NCBI GenBank assembly: GCA_018136815.1
Contig: JADDIW010000059.1
Coordinates: forward strand, 1-64,000
Length of the DNA: 64,000 nucleotides
DNA from: Isochrysis galbana
Lineage: Eukaryota > Haptophyta > Isochrysidales > Isochrysidaceae
Reading direction: 5' to 3'
In this document: positions 1 to 11,209 of the stretch, in pieces
Layout of the letters: each line of letters starts with the position of its first letter
Numbering within the stretch: position 1 is the first letter of the stretch
Program-made: the position numbers and the translations under genes
Notes under the pieces: generated by a model
What the model saw: the letters and a program-made list of their open reading frames with translations, nothing else
What the model was told of the DNA's origin: nothing
The model's database searches: none

Positions 1-579
1 ACAGGAAAGCCAAATGCGCCACTTAGATTAGATTTCACACCCACAGACCACTCACCGCTTAGACCACCAGTTTTGGTCGCCATCTAAATTGATGCTGCAC
101 AACATCTGCGTTGCATTATGCCCCGTGCCTCTGCCTATGGGCTGTGGAACTTTCAAAACTCAAAACATTTGCATTTGCGTTCACATAACTAAAAAATGAG
201 CGTTGGCGTTGGCATTGAACATTGAACGCAACCGAATATTTGAATACATGATATAAAGGTGTAAGGCCTAGTAGAAAAAGAAAAAGATTAATCTCCTCCA
301 TCCCGAATTTCTTCCGGCCTGTTTCAAATCGCGCGCACGCTCTTTGCTACTGCTACAAAAACTGTTGATTGAGGCCTTTTGGCATGAATATTTCGCCATG
401 AGCACGAGCCCCCTTCGTTGAATACCGTCTTCCATGTGTGTCGTGGTCACTCAAGGCATGGCCAGATTCGGACTCTCCCACAATGTGAGATTCTGGTACC
501 AAAAGGTGACAATAAATAAGGGCTCGCTCCAGCGGCTATCTCCCCGGGTGCCGGGGACTTTCGTTCTCGCACTCCCCCC
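1..579. other. Gene-free stretch, no feature seen
   Basis: No coding region with recognisable domains is visible on either strand. Open frames here are short and lack coherent composition. The sequence is AT-richer than the genes to the right. Confidence 0.5.
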
Positions 580-875
580 CCTTCGCAGCGCGCGCCAGAA
601 GCCAGGTGCGAGCAGCGCGCGCGCAGCGCGAGCCCCCCGCCCGGCCTTGGCCTGGGTGTGCCATACCCAGCACCTGACCCCGCCCCAGCCCACACCCGCC
701 TCGCAGCAAGCTTCCCAAGCTGAAAAGTCAGAGTTGGCGTCTCTCTCGGCAGGCGCGGCCGGTCAGCAGATCGGCTACAGGGCTCGAAGGGGTCGAATTG
801 GGGGGGCAGTGCGCGTGTGTATTCGTAAGATATGTGTATGGACTGTCTGTGCGCCGCATGGCGACGCGCAGGCAG
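580..875 (+). repeat. Dispersed repeat A, copy 1
   Basis: About 296 bp that reappears in the same orientation near 14700-15008 with only scattered differences. Both copies share blocks such as cttcgcagcgcgc, a GC-rich middle with ggcctgggtgtgccatac, and an ending with tggactgtctgtgcgccgca. In copy 2 the right end folds as an imperfect hairpin; copy 1 stops one half-arm earlier. No coding capacity is evident. It is probably a short non-autonomous element of unknown class. Confidence 0.75.
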
Positions 876-904
876 TTTGGGTCAGGGCAATACTTTTAGC
901 AAGA

Positions 905-1060
905 GTCACCCAAACTTTTGAGCCGTACTTGCGTGATTCTTGCGGGGAACCACCCAAACTCGTCACCAAACTTGTCGCGCAATTTGTCCCCAAACTTGCA
1001 GCCCACTTGTGGAGCTGGCCCAAACTTCTGACTGGCTCGACTACCAACCCAAACTTGCAA
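905..1060 (+). repeat. Spaced repeats of a CCAAACTT motif
   Basis: Five or six copies of (A/C)CCAAACTT, one ending in CTC instead, occur in one orientation, separated by roughly 15-45 bp of unrelated sequence. They directly follow repeat A. The spacing is irregular, so this is not a simple tandem array. It could be a cluster of binding sites or an eroded minisatellite; the sequence does not decide. Confidence 0.4.
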
Positions 1061-1532
1061 AAAAATTTTTTTAAGTGATCAAATCTCAAATCTCAAACAT
1101 ATGGCACGTCGTTGCACGCAGCACACACATGACACAGTACACACAATAACCTCATTCAGCCCTTATAGCCTTTCAGCTGTTGGCGCACTTTTTCCGAGCG
1201 TTATTATTGTAACGCAACATCAATGCGGCTGAGATCTGATCACCAAGACTCAGTGAACGATCCGCACCAAACATGCTGGTATCGCGGTGGTGCCCATGAG
1301 GCAACCACCGCGGCTTGGGCGAGGCAGAGCGCCATCGCCGATCGCATCGCCAATCGTATATCGCCGGATAAGATTCTTACTACATTCACGCGCACGCACA
1401 TTCACACAAACGCGCGCAAAACTAATAGTAACAAAGTGAGAGCGCGCGGCGCCATCGCTTCAGCTACACGGTTGCGCAACACTACCCTAGATGGGAAATA
1501 CGGTGCTGGGGCTTGCTACAAATAAAACCTAA

Positions 1533-2152
1533 TACTACCTCCGTTCCAAAACTCAGGATCCAGGGAAATGTCTCTTAGAGGGGGTTACAAAATGAGATTC
1601 GAATGATCGAGACATTTTGCGGGTACATTGGGGCGTATGCCAGATGCGATGGAAGAGAAGACAGCATGACGAAAACAAAAGAAATGATGAGTTTTCATTT
1701 CATAAAGGTGCGAAAAGTTGCGCGCGGCGCGAACCGGCGCGGGTGGCTTGCTGCCGCGCTTTTGCCCTCTGGCCCTGAGGAGGCAAAGGAGTTGGTTCGA
1801 GAGAGTGCTCCATGAACACGCTTATAACATCACCTTGGCGCAGGCATTTGTTTGACACCAAGCGCTGGGTGTTGGCAAAGATTGTGGAGGTAGATCGTGG
1901 GAATGAGTGTATGATTTGCCGCACGGAGCGTTCGTTCTGACAGTGAATAGAGTGCGTATGCTTGTCGCATTGGCATTGGCACATTGGCACTAGGCATAAC
2001 CGCATACTAATGACCTTACAAGCGCTCTTATGTTAAGCCCCAATGTACCCTCCCCAACACCATACCTTTGATGGAGCCCCTAGTTGAAGTTTGTGGCCCT
2101 TCCATTCAACACAAAGGGTGCGAGGCATCTCAGTTTTGGAACGGAGGTAGTA
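1533..2152. mobile_element. TA-flanked Stowaway-like MITE
   Basis: The two ends are exact 21-bp inverted repeats (1533-1553 and 2132-2152), each beginning at a TA dinucleotide. The core end sequence CTACCTCCGTTCC resembles Stowaway/Tc1-mariner termini, which duplicate TA on insertion. The 620-bp interior has no transposase, so the element would be non-autonomous. A similar single end (tactacctcc) occurs near 12692 without a partner. Confidence 0.65.
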
Positions 2153-2161
2153 GTAGTACAT

Positions 2162-2188
2162 ATGTATTTGGCCTGAGGCCAAATACAT
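2162..2188. repeat. Palindrome, 12-bp stem
   Basis: Arms at 2162-2173 and 2177-2188 pair perfectly (atgtatttggcc / ggccaaatacat) around a 3-nt loop. Part of the same motif recurs at about 2243-2257. It lies between the inner and outer right ends of the nested inverted-repeat element. Confidence 0.7.
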
Positions 2189-2695
2189 TTCAAATACATT
2201 CGAGGCCTACAACCCAGGACGCGCTTCAGATACAGCCAAATGCATATGTATTTGGCCTCTTCGACAACCTCCGAAACGAGCTCGAACGATGCCAAGCGTA
2301 TTGCATTTGGGAGTGTTAGCTGAAGACCAAATACGGTAAATACGTATTTCCCATCTAGGAAGACTACCGTGTAGTCTTGGGAGGGGGGCCGAACGACGGA
2401 ACGAACGAAAGTGAAACGGAAAAAGCCTCGACTGTGCTCGTCGGTGCGGCGCGCGCGCGCGCCGGGGGGGGGGAGGAGCTCCTCTTCTGCTGCGAGCGGA
2501 CCAGTAGAGTAATGGATCAAACAGGTCGATTATGTGAGAGTGTACTCCCGAGGTGGAACTGCTACGAGAGCGCCGCCTCTCGCATGCCGTCCGTCTGACG
2601 GCCTCCACACCTTCTTCTCCAACCTCTCTCCTCTGGAAGCTCAAGTGGGACGAGAGGCAGAAGAAGGAGAAGAAGGGGCGCAGAAGGGGGGTGGA

Positions 2696-5600
2696 ATGGC
2701 TTCAGAGCGCCTTCTCGCCGATGGTGAGCCATGCGGCCGCGGGGGCCACACCCTCAGTGTGGTAAGAGGTTCTCTTCTCGGCCTTTGCCCACACCAGCAC
2801 GGCCCTCCTCTCGAAGCGCTGCTTCTCTTCGGCGGCATCGACGCGGAAGGACGAATCCTTGGCGATGCGCATATGTTGCCGCTACTGCACGATGATCGCA
2901 TGCTCGCATGGCGCGTGCTGCGCCCCAGCGGCTGCTCTCCCACTGCTAGAGCTCTCCACTGTGCATGTGCACTGCAGGGAGGACTCTACCTCACTGGCGG
3001 CTGCGGGGATAACGAGCAGCTGCAAGATGATCTGTGGGTGCTCGATCACGTCGATTCGGACGGAAATGCCCATTGGAGCGAGCTCGAGATCCGCGCGGAC
3101 ACCGCTTTTACTGGGTTCCAAGCAGCAAGCCTCACACGCTCCGCGCCTAGTGAGGCACTGCTCTTTGGAGGCATCACCAAGGGGGCAATGACAAACGCCT
3201 TATGGCTCTTGGAGGAACTTGCCCCGAACAATTGGTCGCACGGACGACAGCACAAAAGCGTCCGGTGGAGCTTGCTCAGGACGAGTGGCGCGGCCCCTGC
3301 ACCCAGGAGCTATCATATGGCCTGCTTTGTCCATGCAGGAGGAGACAGCGCATCGTGTCGGGATGGCTTTCTGGTGGTTCATGGCGGCCGCGCACGCAAT
3401 GACAATGCACTTGCGGACGTTCATATTTTATGTAGAGCAAACCTGCTCTGGGCAGCCGCTATCGTTGGCGGGGAGACCCCTCACCCACGCTTCGGCGCAT
3501 GTTGCGTCGCAATCGGGGGACGCATCGTGATTTTTGGTGGCTGCGACTCCGATGAATCCTCCGAGTGGCAAGGCGACAGGTGAGCTGCTGTCCGCAGTAC
3601 TTCCGTAGACATCGCTGTTTGTGACTCTGCGGGAGGGGCATGAGCGATTTGCAAGTCTGCTCCCATGGTGCCGCACCTTCCTCTCACACGCCGGTGATCC
3701 CCATTGCATATCAGAATCGCATTAGACATCGAGCTGAATGAGCGGTTGGAGAGACCGGGCTCGGGCCGACCTCTTTCTACGCCTCCAGCCGATCAAGGAG
3801 GGGGTAGTCCGAGGGCGACGGGCAACCCGAGAGCAGTAAGCAGCCCAAGAGCCACTGCCCCTTCATTCTGGTGCTCCAGGCTGCATTGCCCACCCAAAGC
3901 AAGTCACGGTGCCATTCCCCGTGGCGATTCGTCCGATGAGAGCGCATCTCTTTGCTTGCGCGCGGCCGACGTGGACACGTCGGGACGCATCTGGAGCTTT
4001 GGAGGGCATTTGAACACCAGCCACTGCGGGCCTTCCGCCTTCTTGGGCCGCTCGGAGCTCGATTTTGTGCGTTGGGTCAGGCCAATGCCGTCGGGCGACA
4101 TGTATCAATATGTGAGCGGCCGCTCCGGTACGGGCGGGCCGCTGTATTTTGAGGAGGTCCTCGCGCCACACCTCTCTTTTCGAGAGCACACAGCGACGCT
4201 CGTTGGCGATGTGATTGTTGTCATCGGTGCTGATGCCGAGCGCGGTCGTCTAGGCACGCACCTATTTCACGTGCCGTCGCTCACTTGGCACACTCCCCTC
4301 TTTGAGGGCCTGGCCAGTCAGGCCCCAAAGGTGATATTGGGCCACGCATCAGCACTCTTGCCTGGGCGAAGGGCCATTGCCGTCTATGGAGGAGTCATTC
4401 CTGCGGAAATCTTGCCGGGAGCCCGATCCAAGTCGACGCGCCTTTCGAGAGAGCTGAGGGTAATGCAGCTACGCATGCCAACCCTTGACGACGACAAACC
4501 CGAGACGACCTGCTGGCCACAGCCACACGGTTGGGTATTGCGAGAAGCGACGACTGGGGACGCCTTCAGCGAAAACCACGTGCCGCGATGCTTGCACACG
4601 CTCACCGCTTTGACGCAGCAGTATCAATGGCCGGATGGCCAGTCGACCGAGGGGGCTCTGTTACTGTTCGGTGGGCAGGACCATACAGGTGCCGCGCGGA
4701 ATGATGCGCGGCTACTCAATCCGGCCGATTTTCAGTGGAGAGACCTTCACCCATCAGGGAACCCTCCGTCGCCACGCGCTGGCCACACAGCTGCATTTAT
4801 CGCGCGCGATGATCCCAGCGCGTCCCTGGCGTATGCTTCGAGCTCGAGGTCCTCGGCTCGGGTGATCATCTTTGGTGGGCGTGGTTCACTAAGCGGCTTT
4901 GGGACGTCGCTAAAGCCGGCGCCAATGTACAATGACCTATACGTGCTGACCCTCGATACGTCTGGCTCGGGTATGTGTTCATGGTCGAGCCCACGGATTG
5001 GTGGTCCTCGGCCTTCGCCGCGTTCGAACGCGGTTGCTGTCGCCTTGAGCAGTGGTGATGTGCTCGTCTTTGGTGGTGCTGATGACCTGGGCGCCACCGG
5101 GACGAGTGTCGATCGAGAAGAGGATCGGGATGGCAAGCCACGGCTACAGCTTGCTGTGTTGCCCAAATTAGCTGGTGCGGCTTCCTTCTCCGATTATGGC
5201 CATGACACCATCTCTTGGGAGTGGCCATACCAATCTGGTGACTTGCCAGACGCGACGACGGCGCTGACTGCTACAGAGGTTGACGGGCTCATATATGTGG
5301 TGGCTCTGCCATCCCCCCATGCGTCGGGCCACAAAGCCAGGGTTGGTTGTGTGCACGTGCTCGACGCAATGTGGGCGAAGTCGCACACGTCCCTCCGTGA
5401 ATTTTTGCGCATCCGACGCATCAACGAGGCCAAAGTGCAGGAGGCGCCACTAGCTTTACTCCGTCCATGGTCTGCCAAGACGGCATCTAGGCGCGAGGCG
5501 CAATCAAACTCGCCGAGAGGACGCGCATCATTTGGGTCGGGCTCCGACTCCCCACGTGCACCCTTCCTCGTAGTTCGGGACGGTGAAGCTCTCAAGGCGA

Positions 5601-7495
5601 CCGACGCCACGCTGGCGGAGATGCGCGCATCGCCGTCCGAAGTCCATCGGACGTCACCGACACCAACTTCGAGCAGCTCGCGATCGCGTACACCAAGGCC
5701 CATGTCTCCCCTAGAGGTATCTTCGGCACTTGACGATGGGATGAATGTCGACTTGCTTGCGCCGTTCGATCGTCGCCTTTCTTCCAAGTTTACTGTTGAC
5801 TTTCATCTGGACCTCCCTCCACCCTTCTTGGTGGCACAAAATGTGGAGAATTCACGTGAGCGCCGCACCAACTCCTCTGCTTTCGGGTCGTCTTCGCCAC
5901 GCTTACCGCCAACGCCAGACCTGTCTCCAGGCCCACTGGCCTATGCGCCAACGCGCCGCGACGACTGGCTCAAGGCGAGTTCGCGCTCGTCGGGCCAAGC
6001 CCCCAAACCCCCGATGTCTGCCCAATGTGCAAAAGCGATGCGTGAAACCACTCTGCGAGCGGCATACCACGACCCGCGGGAACCAAGCACGCCTGGCCCT
6101 GGTGCTTATAGCCCGCCAAGCAGATTTGATTGCGCAAAGAGGAAGTCGGAACAGGCGGCGGTTCGCGGCAGTGCCCGCGTAACGCATGGTGCGGCAATGA
6201 TGAGGCACATCCCCAATAGCGGTGGCGAGAGCAAGGGACGCCCGTGCTGCCGTAGCGCACGGCAGCGGAGTGCTCCATCGACCTGCTTGGTGGAAGCTGT
6301 GTGCGACGATGGCCTCGTGCGCTTTAGCGCTCGGTCTCCTGTGGGCTGCTGTGAGCCGCGCGCAGAGAAGGCTGAAACAAGCCGACGTTTGCGCACGTGC
6401 AAACCTGATGCATTTGATGTGGACCCGTGCGCTTCTTTGTGCCTCGATCCCTCGCCGTCAGCCGTTGTCACAACCGCTTGCTGCCACTCGTTCTCCATGG
6501 AGCACACGCGGAGGACTCTTTCAGCCTTTAATACTACGAGCAATTGTACATCATGTGGCGATGCGTGTGCAAGCAGCGCGCATTCACACAGCACCCGTGA
6601 CACGGAGCAGTGCGGCGTTGACGACGCGAAAAGAGACCCTTCTATCTTTGATGGTTATTCAAGAGCCTCTCCCATCCCTAAGGACGCGGAGGTCGTCGAT
6701 CGCTCCGGAACTCAGAGTCAAGGTCCCCGCAAATCTCACAAAAAGGTGCGCTCGGCCTCGTCTTCCGTTTCCCGTGAAAGGGAGACTCCACGACGAGAAC
6801 AGAAAACTCAACGCGAGAGACCGGAAGACACGAGGGCTCGTGCGGATTCTCCGACGGACAAGGACCCCGCAGCTGCGTGGCTTCGTGGTTTGTCGAGCCC
6901 ACGGTGGCGGGTCCGACGGCCAGCATTCGCAGCGGAAGCCGCAACGGTGGCCGCCCAAAGCAATGCGCCTAACCAGCGATGGCCCACCCCTCCCAGCACT
7001 CTTGTGTGCGAAAAACAGCCGCCGCCATCGGTGCGTCACCCGTCGGTTCGCTATTCGGCACCCCGGCCACCAAAAGCGGCAGTACGCGACGGCGCCTCAC
7101 CGTCTGGCTCAGCGGCACGCTCCTTTACATCGGCACCAAGGAAGCCTACCAAAGTTCCAACTGCCAACTTCAGTAGTCGCTCGCCGCGCATCGAGCCGGC
7201 GATAGTGCACGTGCACAATACCACCGAGCCCTCAGCTTCGCTCGCCCTAGGGGAGGCGGAGCGAGCACGAGCCCGCTCGTTGGCACTCTCCATGGCGTTG
7301 CGCAAGCGAGCAATTAAGCAAGGAGATCATGCGCGCTTTTCCACACTGCCTATAAAATTGGTTCGCGAGGCGGACCGTCTGAACGCCGTTTTTAGCCAGC
7401 AATCGTCCCGCGCCAACAGCAAAAGAGGCTCAGATAGGCCAACTAGCTCACTTCGTAACCAAGCTCTCGCGGAGACCCATCCACCCCTAACATAG
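2696..7495 (+). CDS. Kelch double-propeller protein with STPGR-like motifs
   Basis: Two exons, 2696-3579 and 3715-7495, give about 1554 aa. The 135-nt intron has GTGAGC donor and ATCAG acceptor, and the frame is kept across it. Residues 1 to about 640 hold at least ten kelch-like blades (FGG/VGG turns such as LLLFGGIDAEGR, LYLTGGCGDN, LLLFGGQDHTG, VIIFGGRGS, VLVFGGADD), enough for two beta-propellers. The rest is long, Ser/Arg/Pro-rich and probably disordered. It carries two SPGPLAYAP / TPGPGAYSP motifs near residues 1032 and 1087, typical of STPGR proteins of axonemes and microtubule arrays. Kelch propellers are protein-binding scaffolds, and the STPGR motifs suggest a cytoskeletal or flagellar role (inference). 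The start is the first ATG after a purine-rich leader. The far C-terminus is not recognised. Confidence 0.85.
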
Positions 7496-9049
7496 GACGG
7501 CGGCCGGGCAGCTCAACGACGCCTTCAGTCTCTCGAGTGGATTCCCGCATTGAGTTGCTTTCGTGCTTTTGGAACGAGTAGTAAAGCTGTGCTCGCGCCT
7601 TTCTGAGCCTTAGGTCAGCCACTATTCAGCTCGCCCCGTGCGACTATACTTCACGCACTATCCACCGCTGCCGCACCGGTCCTATTGACTTGACCAACCC
7701 TTGCATATGTCGAGCTAAGACGCGTACACGGTACACGATATTTTCATATTCATGTTGGCCTGCATGTGCTGCATTTAGTAAATGCATTTAGATTGCTAGT
7801 AGTAGCATAGATAGACATGCCTGAAGAATTCCGGATATCCGGCTACTGCTACGCAGCTATCTAGCAATATCTCGTGCTCCGAGCTATCGATATATCGATC
7901 TTGCAACCTCCTCCATCCGGGTCGTCGTGTGCGTGCCTCGGCCGGTCAAGCGGCTCGCAAGCGCCAAGCCTAACTAAGCCCCGAGTCGAAGGCAGGGGGG
8001 GGGTGCAGCGCGCTGCGGTGCGCTGCTCCATCGCCAGCCCGCAACCAACTACTATGAATCGAAGAATTGTGGGGGGGGGAGAGGGGGGAGGACATGTAGA
8101 CAAGAGGCGACGAAATCCCCGCACCAAGGCCAAGGAGAGAATCCCTCTCCAGCCGCCATGCGGACACAAGAAAGAACAAACCCACGCACACCTCGACAAT
8201 CGCGAATAGTAGACACCCAAAAGGCCTGCCCGGACCCCACACTCAGATTCAGGCCCAAGGTAGTGCACTTGGGCCGGACCCCGGACCCCGGAATCCGAAG
8301 AAAAAGGAGAAAGAAATGAAGGAGGGAAGGGGAGAAGGGGAGGTGTGGTGGAGGGATGGGAGGCATTAAGGGCGATGTCGGTAGAGAGGTAGTGAAACCT
8401 AGACTTAGTAGGTGTTAGCCCAGAATCTTCAGATTTTTTTCCCGCCGCCATGCAGAGCGCCCCGAAGCGAGCCTCGCTCACCTTCTCCTTCTCGCCTCGG
8501 CTGGTGGCTAGGGCTAGGGTTGGCGAGCAGCAGCAGTGGCGCCCGCTGCCAGAGCCTATTTGATATGTCGGTTTACTGGTGAGAAGTTCAATGTTGGGTG
8601 AATTCATTCAGCATACCTAGACTCAAGTATCTACAAGCCGAAAACTACCACGGAGGTAATGTACACCATTTCGACGCAGATATCAAAAACTGAAGGTGCA
8701 CCAACGTGAAGTACGGGTGGCAGCTAGGAGCGGAATCTCCGGAGGCAAACGACACCGCCGACGATAACGAGGCGTTCCTGCTCCACGAAATCGTCCTCTC
8801 TCCGACTGCGTGCACCCATGCCGAAGTCCTGCATGATCCATGCAGGAGTCTTGCATACAATCAATGCAAACGGCTCAGGTAAAGTGTTGCGGCCCACTAA
8901 GGACTAATCAATTCGGCGTCATAATAGGCCGCTTTTCAGTCCTTTTTGGCCGCAGCTGGTAGGAGTTCCGTGTTTGACGATGCGGACAAGACTCGGGCCC
9001 CTTTTTGCATTTCCTGTGCGCTCGTTACGTTCCAGCACGGGGCTCACTT
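7496..9049. other. Gene-free stretch between kelch and PHD genes
   Basis: Open frames on both strands lack recognisable domains. Simple G-rich runs occur around 7996-8090. A motif near 8400-8450 (a/t-rich, with ctgaagatt on the minus strand) recurs in diverged form near 34200. No RNA gene was recognised. Confidence 0.45.
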
Positions 9050-10311
9050 TCACCACTTGCTCTCCCGGCGACGCTTCTTCTTCCGTTGAGTCATGTCTTT
9101 AGGTCTGTGCTTCTCGCACAACGCCTCCAGTAGAACCCAGTCATTCTTTTCCTTCTCGACCATATGCCATCCCATCCGGCGAGCGCATGTTGCATGAAAG
9201 GCTGTGAGGCAGCGTGGTGCCCGACATTGAATGCATGCCTGCGATTTCATGGAACACAGGTTTGGATCATTCCGTTAGAGGATCGCTACCAAGAAATGCC
9301 AATTTGGATAGATGCAAGAGGATATCCAGCTCCATGCCATGTAGGAGGCGCTAATAGCAGCTGTGCACGCACCCCAACGCTTTTCTCGCAAATAGTACAG
9401 AGCAGCTTCAGACGTTCTTCGTGAATGGAGAAGGGGTGAATGATGTCTCGACCTTCAACGTCGAGGAACTGGACGTTTGGGACCCATAAGGCGCACCTGC
9501 CAAGGCGATTCACGACGGAGGCAATCAGGGAAAATAAAGGCACGGCGAACGCTGAGGGACGATAGTCGTGCCAGGAGCAGCATTGACATCATCGATGAAC
9601 TTGGAATCACGTCTTTCGATGCACACCGGGCGAGACGGCTTGTCTGTATCGCGTGGGGGGCAACAGCATGGCCTCCACGCCACAAACGCCCCCTGACGCG
9701 AGGTCGCGGGCATGTGCATTGAAGACGCAGAGAGACAACTCACGTCAAGTGTGCCCACCGCGAATCTGTAGTCCGCTTCATGGCTCCTCCCTTCTCTGGA
9801 CAAAGGATGCAGTCGGGTTGGATGCGCCGGTTGCTGTTTGTGCTGCGCCTACAAAAGCGGCACATGTCGCAAAACCACGGCTGGTCCCCCGCCGGGATCT
9901 CGCGAGCTCCGGCGCCGTAACAGACCTGCATAAGGAGGGCAAGGGTCATTGTCGGGAAGACTTTACGCTGCGCATTGGTGCTCTAGCATGGCCCACCTGG
10001 TGCACGGCCAGGTCACATGAGTCGCAAAAGATGATCTGATTCTCGTCCTCCCAGTCACCCTCATTGCAGACGTTGCAGCAGGCGAGCTCTTCGTATGCAG
10101 TGGGCTCAGCTCCCTCTTCGGTTGCGTCCACGCACGGCTGACAGGCCTGCATCCAACGCGAAGCGGTGTGAGACCAGTATGGCAAGGGGCGCTGATGAAA
10201 GGCGCAACCCCGAGTCGCAGTGTCCTCCTCTGCGCAAGCGGCGGTGGCGAGCCGCTCGTACCACGCTCTCGTCCGTCGGCTGGGCGCTTGGCTGGGCAGC
10301 TTCTGCCTCAA
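9050..10311 (-). CDS. PHD-zinc knuckle-extended PHD (PZP) protein, JADE/BRPF type
   Basis: Four exons on the minus strand: 9997-10311, 9744-9925, 9373-9496 and 9050-9238. Total coding length is 810 nt (269 aa), and every junction is GT-AG and in frame. Residues 79 to about 128 form a PHD finger (CNVCNEGDW, FCDSCDLAVHQ, then VCYG and WFCDMC). A zinc knuckle follows (CILCPEKGGAMKR), then an extended PHD finger (WAHLTCALWVPNVQF, CTICEKSVGACIQC, AFHATCARRMGW). In JADE/BRPF proteins this module reads histone H3 tails within HBO1/MOZ-type acetyltransferase complexes; that role is inferred by homology. The protein is short: no bromodomain, PWWP or EPC-like region is seen, and a basic tail (KKKRRR) ends it. 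The ATG follows a GA-rich leader on the coding strand. An upstream exon cannot be excluded. Confidence 0.85.
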
Positions 10312-11209
10312 GCATCTTCTCTCGCGCGCGTGCTGCCTGCTGTCCCCTATCTCACTCTCTCCTTCTCTCTCACTCGCTTAGCGGCGGGTAGGGCGATCGA
10401 TGCCCCACTCTTCTCCGATGACCGGTACGATTTCGCGGGAGACCGGGCGTGAGAGGCAGCGGCGTAATATAAAACTCGGTTCAAGGACCCCTCTCTCCTC
10501 TCTCTTTTCGCCCCCAGGCCCCTCCCTGGTCCTGGTCGAAGCAGAAGTTCCCAGCGATTCCGGGTGAACGAACCTGGGTGAAAGGAAAGGGGATGCGTCA
10601 GAGTTTTATTGTTGTGTTAGTATAACCTTAGTGCTGCGGGACCGTAGCCCTTCGACGGCAACGGAGCCCCTACCCCGCGATGGGGGTGTGCGCGGTTGGC
10701 GCATGGCTCGTCCGGTGTATGTGGCTAGGAATGCTAGCTAACAAGATGTCATACGACGCTATAAGTTCTAACGGGATGTTAGAAGGTTAGGGAGAGTAGT
10801 TAGGAGTAGCGTAAGCACTTTGCCACACGCCGTGCTAGTAGCGGTTAGTTTGTTGAGATTTCTTCTACTCGTTCCTTATACCTTAGAGTATACTAGAACT
10901 AGAGTACTCGTTAGAGCTTACTTGTAGGCGGCGGGGGAGTTGGGAGTCTTGGCGCGAAAACACGGACAAGCCCCAGGGCCTTGGCACTCGCGCTGCCCTC
11001 CGCCGGCTGCTTTCCTCCCCTCCCCTCCACCCCTCCATCCCCGCCCCCCCCACCCCTCCACCCCCCACCCCTCCACCCCCCACCCCTTCCCCTCCCCCGA
11101 CCCCTCCCCCACCTGCATCCCTTCCCGCTAGCGAGAGGGAGAGAGGCGGAGAGAGGGAGCAAGGGGAAGTGGAGCCGACCCGAGGGTCCGGCAGGACTGT
11201 TGTTTGGCG
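10312..11209. promoter_or_regulatory. Shared divergent upstream region with CT/GA tract
   Basis: About 900 bp separates the starts of the minus-strand PHD gene and the plus-strand gene at 11210. It holds a CT tract at about 10335-10378 next to the PHD start. A copy of dispersed repeat D lies at about 10605-10755. A C-rich (ccacccctcc)n stretch at 11015-11105 is followed by a GA tract at 11130-11172. No TATA box is asserted. Confidence 0.4.
10605..10755 (+). repeat. Dispersed repeat D, copy 1
   Basis: About 150 bp shared with about 41395-41582 and 51525-51667. The conserved core includes ccccgcgatgggggtgtg, gcgcatggctcgtccggtgt and ggctaggaatgctagctaac, the last with self-complementary arms. 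No coding capacity is seen. It could be a SINE or a structured RNA gene; no tRNA-like A or B boxes could be assigned. Confidence 0.6.

Larger units (their letters stand above)
1486..2359. mobile_element. Foldback/MITE-like element bounded by 17-bp inverted repeats
   Basis: An exact 17-bp inverted repeat lies at 1486-1502 (cctagatgggaaatacg) and 2343-2359. The element is about 874 bp and has no transposase. It contains a second inverted-repeat element at 1533-2152 and an internal 12-bp-stem palindrome at 2162-2188. The outer pair may be the true ends of the whole unit, or the remains of an older element into which the inner one jumped. Confidence 0.55.

Noticed and set aside
5194..7205. Open frames on both strands overlapping the kelch second exon
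   Set aside because: Arg/Pro/Ser-rich shadows of the coding frame.
7861..8607. Minus-strand open frame of 248 codons
   Set aside because: Incoherent composition and no domain or splice evidence; probably chance openness in a stop-poor region.
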